From Caballeronia sp. NK8 (GTDB lineage Bacteria; Pseudomonadota; Gammaproteobacteria; Burkholderiales; Burkholderiaceae), in assembly GCF_018408855.1 (NCBI RefSeq), contig NZ_AP024325.1, positions 1,620,881 through 1,684,880 on the forward strand: DNA of 64,000 bases, written 5' to 3'. Position numbers and translations under genes: made by a program. Below are positions 17,737 through 26,253 of the stretch, piece by piece (position 1 is the stretch's first letter; the number at the start of each line of letters is the position of its first letter). Below the pieces are notes generated by a model, which saw only the letters and a list, made by a program, of their open reading frames with translations, was not told where the DNA came from and did not search any database.

Positions 17737-18642
17737 ATGAAACTGAACCGACTTGACTTGTTACTTGGCATTCTCGTTACCATTCTTTGGGGCTGCAATT
17801 TCACAGTCATTGAGGTAGGATTGAAATCGCTCGACCCTTTTGTTCTCACATTCCTGAGATTTTTGTGTTGCGCCTTCCCCGCCGTATTCTTCATCCCGCG
17901 ACCAAGAAACGTAGCAACTAAATTTATCGCCGCATATGGATTTCTTTTCGGGGTAGGCCTGTGGTGGGTTGTGAACTTCGCAATGTACAATGGATTGTCT
18001 GCCGGGACGTCGTCGGTGTTCCTGCAATTCAGCGCGTTCTTTACAATCATTCTAAGTAGAATTTTTTTCAAAGAAAGAATCTTGATTTTGCAGGTCGTTG
18101 GAATTTTGATTGCGCTCGTCGGCCTCGTCGCGTTCGCAGTTGTATCGAATCTGCAAACGACAACCATAGGCATTGGGCTTGTCTTGTTTGCTGCACTTTC
18201 GTGGGCGACTTGCAACATGATCGTTAAGCTGACGAAGCCCGCAGACATGATATCGTTTATCGTTTGGTCCAGTCTGTTTTCCGCGCCCGCAATATTAGCG
18301 CTGACTCTTATGCTTAAGGGCGCGACACCTTTTATAGAGATTCAGCGCCACATCACCATGCCCGCAGCCTTTTCTGTTTTCTTTCAGGCCTATATCACGA
18401 CAATATTGGGCTACATGGTCTGGAACAACTTGATGAAGAAGTATCCTTCGACGCAGGTTGCACCGCTCTCGCTCCTCGTTCCTATTTCAGGGATACTGTC
18501 TTCATACTTGTTCTTAGGCGAGACGCTGAGTCGGAATCAAACCTTTTCGACATGCGCCACGATCTTTGGCATTGGCCTATTCATGAACGCCGCCCGCATT
18601 CGCGCGGCTCTACCCATGAAGAGGGCCAACCTAAAACCTTAA
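17737..18642 (+). CDS. EamA/DMT-family small-molecule transporter
   Basis: 301 residues with about ten hydrophobic segments in two EamA repeats, each opening as in LLGILVTILWGCNFTVIEVG and LVLFAALSWATCNMIVKLT. EamA members of the drug/metabolite transporter superfamily mostly export amino acids or related metabolites across the inner membrane. The gene shares the low GC of the oxygenase before it and lies in the same direction, so the two are probably one transferred unit. Confidence 0.85.
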   Translation: MKLNRLDLLLGILVTILWGCNFTVIEVGLKSLDPFVLTFLRFLCCAFPAVFFIPRPRNVATKFIAAYGFLFGVGLWWVVNFAMYNGLSAGTSSVFLQFSAFFTIILSRIFFKERILILQVVGILIALVGLVAFAVVSNLQTTTIGIGLVLFAALSWATCNMIVKLTKPADMISFIVWSSLFSAPAILALTLMLKGATPFIEIQRHITMPAAFSVFFQAYITTILGYMVWNNLMKKYPSTQVAPLSLLVPISGILSSYLFLGETLSRNQTFSTCATIFGIGLFMNAARIRAALPMKRANLKP

Positions 18643-18790
18643 AGTCGCCCCTGCCTTCTCCAGCTAAGGGGCTCGCAGCCCGCGATCGGCGAGCGTCGAT
18701 GCCGCCGGCACGTTATCGACCATGACTATCGGCGGGACAGCGCAAGCGGCTCGCGTTGAATCAGGGGCGCGTTCAGGCGATACGGACGAT

Positions 18791-18985
18791 TTACGCACCC
18801 TTGTCTTCGGCCGCGCGCTCCGACTGACTGGACGCGCTTTCGCCGACGCCTTGCGGATCTTCCGCGTCGAGCGATTCAATCGCCTTCTGCCAGAACTCCT
18901 CGGCGCGTCCCTCCGGGCTGCCCTCGCGCTCCCAGATTTCGTATGCACGACGACGAATGCGGTCCTGCTCTTTCTGATCGTCCAT
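18791..18985 (-). CDS. Small DUF2934-family protein
   Basis: 64 residues from the ATG at 18985 with GGGAGG at ideal distance; longer frames lack this. The core DRIRRRAYEIWEREGSPEG is the DUF2934 signature (a short helical motif common in rhizobial and Burkholderia genomes, function unknown). The tail is acidic and rich in Ser and Glu. It stands alone on its strand between the EamA and GlxA genes. Confidence 0.75.
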   Translation of the reverse strand: MDDQKEQDRIRRRAYEIWEREGSPEGRAEEFWQKAIESLDAEDPQGVGESASSQSERAAEDKGA

Positions 18986-19079
18986 CACTGCCTCCCTGTT
19001 TTGCGACCACGCGTCGCCGTCGATTACCGCTCTTGAACAGCAACCAGCGTGCCGCACGCGCCGACGCTCAGCGCGCGGA

Positions 19080-20030
19080 TTAAGTCGCCGGTCCGCGGGT
19101 TTCGCGGCTGAAGCGGCGAACCGCCTGAGGCGGTTGCCCCGTCGTTCGCACGAAGGCGCGCCGCATTCGCTCGCGATCCGAAAAGCCGACTTCGTCCGCG
19201 ATCGCGTCCAGCGACAGACGCCCTTTTTCGAGCAGCAGCCGCGCGGCCTCCACGCGCAAATGTTCGACGGCTTTCGCAGGCGATTGCCCCGTCTCGGCGC
19301 TGAACGCGCGACTGAACTGACGCGGACTCAGACCGGCGACGTCCGCCAGTTCCTCGACCGTCAGCGGATTGCGCAGATTGCCGTTCGCGTAGTCGATGGC
19401 TTTCTGGATGCGGTCGGATTTCGGTTCGAGGTCCAGCAAGGTCGAGAACTGCGACTGCCCGCCCGCGCGCCGGTGATAGATGACGAGCTTGCGCGCGACC
19501 GCGCGCGACACGTCCTGTCCGTGATCACGCTCGATCATGGCGAGCGCCATGTCGATGGTGGCCGTCATGCCGGCTGAGGTCCAGATGGGTCCATCGACGA
19601 TGAAAATCTGGTCCTGTTCCACGACGACTCGCGGAAAACGGCGCTGCAGTTCGTTGGCGAAGCGCCAGTGAGTCGTCGCGCGGCGGCCATCGAGCACGCC
19701 GGCTTCGGCAAGAACGAACGCACCCGTGCATGGCGCGGCGATCCGCCTCGACGTGCTCAGCGAGCGCCTGACGAACGCGGTCAGCGCGGGCGACACCGTG
19801 TCCGTTTCGACGCCCGAGCCGAACATGACGGTATCGAACGTGACATCGCTGAAAGCCTGCGTCTCGACGCGCACACCCGCCGACGACATCACCAGTCCGC
19901 CCCGCTCGGACAGCACCGTGACTTCATATGCCGGTTCGCCCAGCACGGCGTTGGCGAGTTCGAAAGCGGTCACGGCCGCAAACCCGAGCAGGTAGAAACT
20001 CGGGAACACCACGAAACCGATTGCATGCAT
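19080..20030 (-). CDS. GlxA-type transcriptional regulator (DJ-1/PfpI plus AraC domains)
   Basis: 316 residues. Residues 1-180 form a DJ-1/PfpI-like domain with the APCTGAFVLAEAGVLDGRRA nucleophile-elbow region; residues 210-310 form an AraC-type double helix-turn-helix (LTVEELADVAGLSPRQFSRA, then LSLDAIADEVGFSDRERMRR). GlxA-like regulators respond to small molecules. It diverges from the MFS gene at 20145 across 114 bases and is the probable regulator of that exporter. Confidence 0.88.
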   Translation of the reverse strand: MHAIGFVVFPSFYLLGFAAVTAFELANAVLGEPAYEVTVLSERGGLVMSSAGVRVETQAFSDVTFDTVMFGSGVETDTVSPALTAFVRRSLSTSRRIAAPCTGAFVLAEAGVLDGRRATTHWRFANELQRRFPRVVVEQDQIFIVDGPIWTSAGMTATIDMALAMIERDHGQDVSRAVARKLVIYHRRAGGQSQFSTLLDLEPKSDRIQKAIDYANGNLRNPLTVEELADVAGLSPRQFSRAFSAETGQSPAKAVEHLRVEAARLLLEKGRLSLDAIADEVGFSDRERMRRAFVRTTGQPPQAVRRFSRETRGPAT

Positions 20031-20059
20031 GCCCTGCCCCAGTCATGTCCTGAATCGCT

Positions 20060-20088
20060 TGTATATATGGCATTTGAGACACGGTCAA
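20060..20088 (-). promoter_or_regulatory. Sigma-70-like promoter of the GlxA-type regulator
   Basis: On the minus strand TTGACC (20088-20083), a 17-base spacer and TATACA (20065-20060). It lies 30 bases before the regulator ATG and in the region shared with the divergent MFS gene, where autoregulation would be possible. Confidence 0.5.
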
Positions 20089-20144
20089 CGACGATTAAGC
20101 TTGCTTCCATTCACCGTTCGCGCGTGCAAGGAGCGCACTTTCGT

Positions 20145-21335
20145 ATGGATCGTCGATTACTGATACTGGCAACGGGCATGTTCGCGATGGGCACCGACAA
20201 CTTCGTCGTCGCCGGCATCCTGCCGGGCGTGGCGGCGTCGCTGCATACGTCCGTCGGGCTGGCCGGGTTGATGGTGACGTGCTACGCGCTGACCTACGCG
20301 CTCGCCGCGCCGGTCATGGCGGCCGTGGCGGGCAACTGGCCGCGCAAGCGTCTGCTGATTTCGGCGTTGGGTATTTTCGTCGCCGGCAACGCGATCAGTG
20401 CGCTCGCCACCGACCTGCACTGGGTTCTCGCGGCCCGCGCGCTGGCCGGATTCGGCGCAGCGCTGTTCTCGCCGACCGCGTTGGGCGTCGCGTCGGCGGT
20501 GGCGGCGCCCGAAAAGCGCGGCCGCGCGCTCGCCACGGTCACCGCCGGCCTGACGGCGGCCACCGCGCTCGGCTCGCCGATCGGTACGTTCATCGGCGGA
20601 TTCGGTGGCTGGAGAACGACGCTCTGGTTCGTCACGCTGCTCGGCAGCGTCGCGATGATCGGCGTATGGACGATGCTGCCAGCGGTCCCTCAGCCGGCAT
20701 CGGTCAGATTGCGGGCGCGGCTCGCGCCGTTGCGCGATGTGCGCGTTGCGCTCACGCTGCTCACGTCGCTATTCGCATTCGGCGGATTTCTGATGGTCTA
20801 TACGTATGCGGGCGTGGTGCTCGCGCGCGTGACGCACGGCGACGAACGCATTCTCGCGGGCCTGTTCCTGTTGTGGGGCGTGGCGGCGACGGCCGGCAAC
20901 CTGCTGGCCGGCCGTCTCGTGGATCGCTTCGAGAGCCGCACGCTGATCGATGCGATGCTGTGGCTCGCCATCGTCAATTTCTGCGCGTTGCCGTGGACGT
21001 CCGCGCACGCATTCAGCGCGGCGGTCGCGCTCGTGATCTGGGGGATCTGCGGATGGGGTCTCCTCGTTCCGCAACAGCACCGTCTCGTTCATATCTCGCC
21101 GAATGTCGCGCCGTTGCTGCTCGCATTGAACAACACGGCGACGTACATCGGACTGGCGTGCTCGGGCTTGCTCGGCGGCGCGCTGATTCCATCGATCGGC
21201 GCACGGAATCTGAGCCTCGTCGCCGCCGCGCTAATCGCGCTGGCATTCGTCTGCGCCGAAGCGGCGCATCGCTCAATCAAACGACCGCCCGCTCCCTGGC
21301 GCGCGCCGGCCAAGCGGGAGACAGAGGCGGTCTGA
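20145..21335 (+). CDS. MFS exporter of the DHA1 (AraJ/Cmr-like) type
   Basis: 396 residues with 12 predicted membrane segments. It starts MDRRLLILATGMFAMGTDNF, with AAGGAG a little farther than usual from the ATG; GTDNFVVAGILP and the KRLLISALGIF loop 2-3 region are typical of DHA1 drug or sugar exporters. It probably expels a toxic or signalling compound by proton antiport. The divergent GlxA-type gene is its likely regulator. Substrate not predictable. Confidence 0.85.
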   Translation: MDRRLLILATGMFAMGTDNFVVAGILPGVAASLHTSVGLAGLMVTCYALTYALAAPVMAAVAGNWPRKRLLISALGIFVAGNAISALATDLHWVLAARALAGFGAALFSPTALGVASAVAAPEKRGRALATVTAGLTAATALGSPIGTFIGGFGGWRTTLWFVTLLGSVAMIGVWTMLPAVPQPASVRLRARLAPLRDVRVALTLLTSLFAFGGFLMVYTYAGVVLARVTHGDERILAGLFLLWGVAATAGNLLAGRLVDRFESRTLIDAMLWLAIVNFCALPWTSAHAFSAAVALVIWGICGWGLLVPQQHRLVHISPNVAPLLLALNNTATYIGLACSGLLGGALIPSIGARNLSLVAAALIALAFVCAEAAHRSIKRPPAPWRAPAKRETEAV

Positions 21336-21350
21336 CTGACTATTGCCCGG

Positions 21351-22595
21351 TCACTGCGGCTCGTACCACGAATAGGTCGGCAGCGTCGTCAGCGGCGTGC
21401 CGATCTGGAACGTGATATCGCGCAGCGAAGTGAGCGGGATGTTGCGCGGATCACCCGTGTAGCGCCGGACATCGCCGTTGTCGTTGATATAGACCACGAT
21501 GTTGCCCGTGATGCCCGCCACGTTCGTGCTGGAGAGCGGCTGACCCCAGATATCGAACACCTGGCCGAGCGTGAAGGGCTTCACGTTCGGGGTTTCGATA
21601 TGAATGATGCCGGTGTTGTCGTGCGTATGCGTCTCGTAGTTGCATTGCGGCAGGATGCCGACATTCGCCGGGAACGCGAGCCACTGGCCGTCCTTGAAGA
21701 TCGCGACATGCGAATGCACGTGGAAGGTTTCAGCCATGCCCGCCGCGCAGATCAGGCCGTCGACCGTCGCGCCGGTGCCGCCCGTCGCCGTGTTGCCGTT
21801 CGGCCAGAACGAGCTGCCCACGACGCCGCCGAAACTGAGCGTAGTGACAGTCGAAGTGAACGGCGGCGGATCGGTCCATGTGTAGGTCGCGATCTGGGCC
21901 GGCGGCGTCCCGACGACGAGCGTCACTTCGCCATGCGGCGGCAGCACGAGGCTCGCAAGATCGCCGGTGTACTGCGCGATCGTGCCACCCGTATTGACCC
22001 ATGCGGTCACGGCGCCGGTCAGGCCCGCCAGGTTGGTCGTACTGAGCGGCTGACCCCAGACGGCGAAGAGCTGACCGAGCGTGTACGACGCGTTCGATGT
22101 CACGTCCATGCGGATCTTGCCCGACGCATCGACCGTGTGGACCGGATAGACGCAGCCCGTCTGCCGCGCCATGGTCGGCGCCACGGTGCCGATGTTCGCC
22201 GGCAGTGCAAGCTGCTTGCCGTTCTGATAGACCGACACATGCGCGTAGCTGTACTTGGCGCCCGCCACCGTGCAGTTGAGGTTGCTGACCGCCTGGCCCG
22301 TGCCGCCGGTCGAGGTCGAGCCGTCGCTCCATTGCGCGGCGCCGATCGTCGTGCCGTCGACGAGCGCGGTCGCCGCGGCGAGCGTCGGCGTGGCGTTCGT
22401 CGCGGGCGCGCTCGCGCCGGTATCGGGACTCGATGCGGGCGTCGCACCCGATGCGGGCGTGGTGCCCGCGGCCGGTGAACTCGAATTGCTGCCCGATCCG
22501 CCGCCACCGCCGCCACAAGCGGCCAGTGTTGCGAGTGCGGCTGCAAGGACTGCGCCGCTCATCCACTGAATGTGTCTCTGTTTCTCTTTGAGCAT
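21351..22595 (-). CDS. Lipoprotein with two tandem beta-type repeats, one histidine-rich
   Basis: 414 residues from the ATG at 22595 (GGAG 7 bases upstream). Signal peptide with lipobox LAAC (Cys27), a Gly run and a Thr/Ala/Pro-rich linker to about residue 72. Two repeats follow (about 88-235 and 262-405), each with a sample of PANIG/PANVG, YTLGQLF/FTLGQVF and WGQPLS. Repeat 2 carries six clustered histidines (292, 294, 296, 323, 325, 332) as in a HVHSH and THTHD metal-site-like pattern; repeat 1 keeps only two of them. Surface or periplasmic, function unknown; metal binding is inference. Confidence 0.75.
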   Translation of the reverse strand: MLKEKQRHIQWMSGAVLAAALATLAACGGGGGGSGSNSSSPAAGTTPASGATPASSPDTGASAPATNATPTLAAATALVDGTTIGAAQWSDGSTSTGGTGQAVSNLNCTVAGAKYSYAHVSVYQNGKQLALPANIGTVAPTMARQTGCVYPVHTVDASGKIRMDVTSNASYTLGQLFAVWGQPLSTTNLAGLTGAVTAWVNTGGTIAQYTGDLASLVLPPHGEVTLVVGTPPAQIATYTWTDPPPFTSTVTTLSFGGVVGSSFWPNGNTATGGTGATVDGLICAAGMAETFHVHSHVAIFKDGQWLAFPANVGILPQCNYETHTHDNTGIIHIETPNVKPFTLGQVFDIWGQPLSSTNVAGITGNIVVYINDNGDVRRYTGDPRNIPLTSLRDITFQIGTPLTTLPTYSWYEPQ

Positions 22596-23119
22596 GTGTC
22601 GACTCCGCCCCTCGTCTGAAGGATTGCTTAAGGTGTTGCGGGCTGCACTGCGGGCGCATGCGGGATGCATGCATAGCGTGTGCGCCGGAAGCATCGCGAG
22701 TCGTTCCCGACGCAAGAACACACTGCCCGTCAAGACGATCCCGACACGATTGACGCAAGGTTTGACGCCTGTCGCTGCGACATTCGGTTGAACCGAATGT
22801 CTCCAGTCGGGCACATGCCGATGGAAGCCAGCGACTCATCGAAAGAGAGAAACCGCGCCGGCAATCTCACGCGCCGGCCAGAGGCAATGTATCGTCGATG
22901 CTGCATCGTCGCAAGTAGAACAATCGTCAGGCTCGCATTCAGGCGGCGCGATTTTTTGGTGTGTGCGGTGGCGCACATACGCACGGCCGGGCATTCGGCT
23001 TAGGATTCGGGTCCGGCTCGGCATGGGTGTTGCAATTGCATTCCTGCGAGCTGATTCGTGCCACCTTAAGCTCGTATCTGGGCGACAATGGCTTCAGACA
23101 CAACCATGGAGGCATGCGA
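22596..23119. other. Divergent intergenic region
   Basis: 524 bases between the leftward lipoprotein gene and the rightward ATP-grasp gene. It must hold both promoters. I see no clear promoter pair, hairpin with T-run or conserved small gene. In-frame extensions upstream of both genes exist but lack ribosome sites. Confidence 0.35.
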
Positions 23120-23980
23120 ATGACTCTGTCAAAGACGCTGTTCCACAGCGTAAGGGACTGGTTGCCCGATAACCTTTTCCTCAGCATTTATCATCGTCGC
23201 AGGATCGGGCGTTTTCCGCGCATGCGAAATCCGACGACCTTCAACGAGAAAATCCTGCATCGCTGCCTCAATCCCGACCCGCGTTACGGCGATCTCAGCG
23301 ACAAGCTGAAAGTGCGCGATTATGTGGCCGGGAAGATCGGCAGCGAATATCTCGTGCCGCTCGTCGCCGCGCCCGAGACGTTCAACGAAGCCGTGTTCGA
23401 TGCGCTTCCGCAAGCCTTCGTGATGAAAGCGAATCACGGCAGCAGTTTCGTGAAGATCGTGAAGAACAAGGCCGACACCTCGTTCGCGGAGCTCGATGCG
23501 CTCGCGCAGCGCTGGCTATCGACGGACTTTTACGCGGTCGCGCGCGAGCGGCATTACCGCACGATCGATCGGCGCATTTTCTTCGAGACGCTGCTGCTCG
23601 GGCCGGATGGCATCGTTCCGCCCGATCTGAAGTTCCATGTCTTCAACAAGCAATCGGGCGATCCGAAGATCTTTCTGCTGGTGGTCACGGACCGCTTCGG
23701 AGGACATCCGCGCGGCGACGTGTATGACGAAAACTGGAACCGTCTCGACATTTCGATCGGCCACTACGCGCGCAGCCCGGTTCCGGCTCCGCGCCCGGAA
23801 AAGCTGGACAAGCTGCTGTCGGTGGCGCGCCAGCTGGCGAGCGACTTTGAGTTCGTGCGCGTCGATCTCTACGATGCCAACGACGCCGTCTATTTCGGCG
23901 AACTGACGTTCACGCCCGGCGCAGGCATGTTCCGCATACGGCCGGACAAGGTGGACTACGAGTGGGGACGCCTGATGTAG
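23120..23980 (+). CDS. TupA-like ATP-grasp protein
   Basis: 286 residues, starting MTLSKTLFHSVRDW at 23120, chosen because GGAGG is 7 bases upstream. It matches the TupA-like ATP-grasp family named after teichuronopeptide synthesis: RMRNPTTFNEKILHR, KLKVRDYVAGKIG, VMKANHGSSFVKIVKNK (nucleotide-binding lysine region) and the C-terminal RVDLYDANDAVYFGELTFTPGAG. Members ligate an amino acid or peptide to a polysaccharide or other carboxylate. Here it stands alone with no glycosyltransferase genes beside it, which is unusual. Confidence 0.8.
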   Translation: MTLSKTLFHSVRDWLPDNLFLSIYHRRRIGRFPRMRNPTTFNEKILHRCLNPDPRYGDLSDKLKVRDYVAGKIGSEYLVPLVAAPETFNEAVFDALPQAFVMKANHGSSFVKIVKNKADTSFAELDALAQRWLSTDFYAVARERHYRTIDRRIFFETLLLGPDGIVPPDLKFHVFNKQSGDPKIFLLVVTDRFGGHPRGDVYDENWNRLDISIGHYARSPVPAPRPEKLDKLLSVARQLASDFEFVRVDLYDANDAVYFGELTFTPGAGMFRIRPDKVDYEWGRLM

Positions 23981-23981
23981 G

Positions 23982-25298
23982 TCACTTGCTCATGTACTTG
24001 CGCGCCAACGCTTCATAGAGCGGCGGCGCGAACAGTCTCGACACCTGACTCGAAATCAATGCCGTGGCCATCAGCGACAGCACGAGCGCGTGCCCGTTGA
24101 TCATCTCGATGACGATCACGAATGCCGTGATCGGGCTCTGCGTGACGGCTGCCAGATAGCCGACCATGCCGAGCGCGATCAACATCGGCAATGGCAAATG
24201 CGCGCCGCCGAAGATGAGATGCAGCGCGTTGCCGATGCCCGCGCCGATCGCGAGCGACGGCGCGAAGAGTCCGCCCGGCGCGCCGGGAAGATAGGAACCG
24301 ACCATCGACGCCATTTTCAGCAGCGGATAACTCACGCCGACATCGGAATGAGCTTCGAGCATCTCGCGCGCTTCCGCGTAGCCGCTGCCGAAGGTATGAC
24401 CGCGCGACGCCAGACCGATCACGGCTATGACGAGGCCGCACGCCGCGCCGAACGCCACCGGATGCGCCTCGCGCCAGGACAGGACGCGCGCCGGCATCCA
24501 GCGTTGCGTGTTCAGAAGCAGCCAGCAGAAGATTCCGCCAGCGACGCCCGTGATCGCGCCGACCAGGATGACGGCGAGCGCGAGCGAATCGGGGAAATGG
24601 CTGCCCACCAGATCGATCGTGCCGAAGTAGACGTAGTTGCCCTGCAGCGCGAGCGAGACGATACCCGCGAAGATGATCGCCGTGATCAGCACGCCGCTCG
24701 TGCGCGCCTCGAAGCTGCGCGTGAGTTCTTCGATGGCGAAGACCACGCCGGCGAGCGGCGCATTGAACGCGGCCGAGAGTCCCGCCGCCGCGCCCGCGAG
24801 CGCCAGCTTGCGTTCGAGCGCGCCGCCGCGAATGCTCCGCAGACGCGCCGGATAGAAACGCCGCAAGCTGTACATGAGCGCCGCACCCACATGGATGGTC
24901 GGTCCTTCGCGGCCGATCGTGAAGCCCCCTAGGATCGACAGAAACGACACGAAGATCTTGCCGACGAGAATGCGCAGCGTGAGCAGGCGCGGCCCGAGGT
25001 CACGCTTGTCATGCAGCGTCGCGATGACCTGCGGGATGCCGCTGCCCTCGGAGCCGGGAAAGAAGCGTCGCGTGAGCCAGACGCTCAATGCGCCGATCGC
25101 GGGCGTGAGCAACAAAGGCAGCCACCAGTAACGCGCGTTGGCGCGCAGAAAGGCGTCGTACCCGAAATCGATCAGGCGCGCGTACATGACCGCGATCAGC
25201 CCGGTCGCGACTGCGCCGATCCAGAACACGCCGTAATGCAGCCACAGCCGCTTGCCGCGCAAGATCGTGCGTCGGTCGATGAATGCAGGAATACGCAT
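23982..25298 (-). CDS. ClC-family chloride channel/transporter
   Basis: 438 residues with the three ClC filter motifs in order: GSGIPQV, GREGPTIH (with the gating glutamate) and GGLFAPSLAIGAGIG. About ten or more hydrophobic helices. It conducts or exchanges chloride for protons at the inner membrane; bacterial members help in acid resistance. It has no C-terminal CBS domains. Its stop is one base from that of the convergent ATP-grasp gene. Confidence 0.92.
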   Translation of the reverse strand: MRIPAFIDRRTILRGKRLWLHYGVFWIGAVATGLIAVMYARLIDFGYDAFLRANARYWWLPLLLTPAIGALSVWLTRRFFPGSEGSGIPQVIATLHDKRDLGPRLLTLRILVGKIFVSFLSILGGFTIGREGPTIHVGAALMYSLRRFYPARLRSIRGGALERKLALAGAAAGLSAAFNAPLAGVVFAIEELTRSFEARTSGVLITAIIFAGIVSLALQGNYVYFGTIDLVGSHFPDSLALAVILVGAITGVAGGIFCWLLLNTQRWMPARVLSWREAHPVAFGAACGLVIAVIGLASRGHTFGSGYAEAREMLEAHSDVGVSYPLLKMASMVGSYLPGAPGGLFAPSLAIGAGIGNALHLIFGGAHLPLPMLIALGMVGYLAAVTQSPITAFVIVIEMINGHALVLSLMATALISSQVSRLFAPPLYEALARKYMSK

Positions 25299-25385
25299 CG
25301 AAAAAAGGCCGTTTCAAATTTAAGGCACATTGTGACATAAATTCGCATCGTCCTTCCGATGCGGGTCGACTACGCGGCTATCGGC

Positions 25386-25805
25386 TCATGCTTCGCCTGC
25401 GCCGAACACCCAACTGAACGAACCATAATGAGCCTTGTGTTGCGCCGCGAGCCTGAGCAGACATCGCTCGCCTTTCGCCGTCAAGTGCACTTGCACTTGC
25501 CGGCGATCGGTCTTGTCGGTCTTGCGCGTGACGAGCCCCGTCGCCTCGCAGCGCGACACCAGCGCAGCGGTGCCATTGGGCGCGGCCTGCAGGCGCTCCG
25601 CAAGCTCGCCGACCGTGGCCCATTTCCGCTCGGGGAAACCGCGTACGTGCAAAAGCAGCTGATACTGGAGCGTGGTGATCCCGGCTGCGTTGGAAATCTC
25701 TTCGGATATGCGCAGGAACTTGCGCAATTCATAGCGGAAGTTCGACATCGCTTCCAGATCCAGCTTGTCGGGCAATTCGGCTTTCTGCGTGATGTTCGAT
25801 GACAT
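25386..25805 (-). CDS. MarR-family transcriptional regulator
   Basis: 139 residues from the ATG at 25805; an in-frame TTG at 25835 is an alternative. The winged helix-turn-helix is visible as TVGELAERLQAAPNGTAALVSR and the wing as RKTDKTDRRQVQVHLT. MarR proteins repress nearby genes and respond to phenolic or lipophilic ligands. Neighbours are a small membrane protein and the ClC gene; its target is not evident. Confidence 0.85.
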   Translation of the reverse strand: MSSNITQKAELPDKLDLEAMSNFRYELRKFLRISEEISNAAGITTLQYQLLLHVRGFPERKWATVGELAERLQAAPNGTAALVSRCEATGLVTRKTDKTDRRQVQVHLTAKGERCLLRLAAQHKAHYGSFSWVFGAGEA

Positions 25806-25840
25806 GAGTGGGTTCGTTGATTTGTCGTGGCGCAATCGTA

Positions 25841-26122
25841 CTACCCGAACAATCGCGCCCAGAGCGCCCGGACGCGGCGCGCCCGGTCCTCGAAAATAAA
25901 CGATCCGGCGAGCGCCAACAACCCCGACACCACACCCGTCGATAAATGTTCGAGGTAAGCGTAGCGATAGTGGCTCTCGTGCGAGTAGGCATCGCCCACG
26001 ATGGTCAGCAAACCTACGATCAACGCATTGCCGTAGCGGTTTTCATAGAGCCTTGCCGCCGGCGTGAACGTCAGCAGCAACGCCAGAATCCCGGTAAAAA
26101 GCCCCGTTTTGAATGCGTTCAT
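25841..26122 (-). CDS. Small membrane protein of unknown function
   Basis: 93 residues from the ATG at 26122, with three hydrophobic segments (near 8-22, 32-46, 62-80) separated by a HESHYRYAYLEHL loop and a basic C-terminal tail. It lies between the cyclase gene and the marR gene on the same strand. The start is uncertain: longer in-frame starts reach about 26242. No family recognised; the hydrophobic pattern and position support a real gene. Confidence 0.5.
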   Translation of the reverse strand: MNAFKTGLFTGILALLLTFTPAARLYENRYGNALIVGLLTIVGDAYSHESHYRYAYLEHLSTGVVSGLLALAGSFIFEDRARRVRALWARLFG

Positions 26123-26253
26123 CCAGTGGCCCATGTTGGCGATGCTGCTCCAGCTTCCCGGCATGCAGGTCATGCACGCACTGGTCGGTTGCCAGAATCG
26201 CTGGATGAATACTCTGATGCGGCGCTTCCACATGCTCGACATGATCGATGCCC

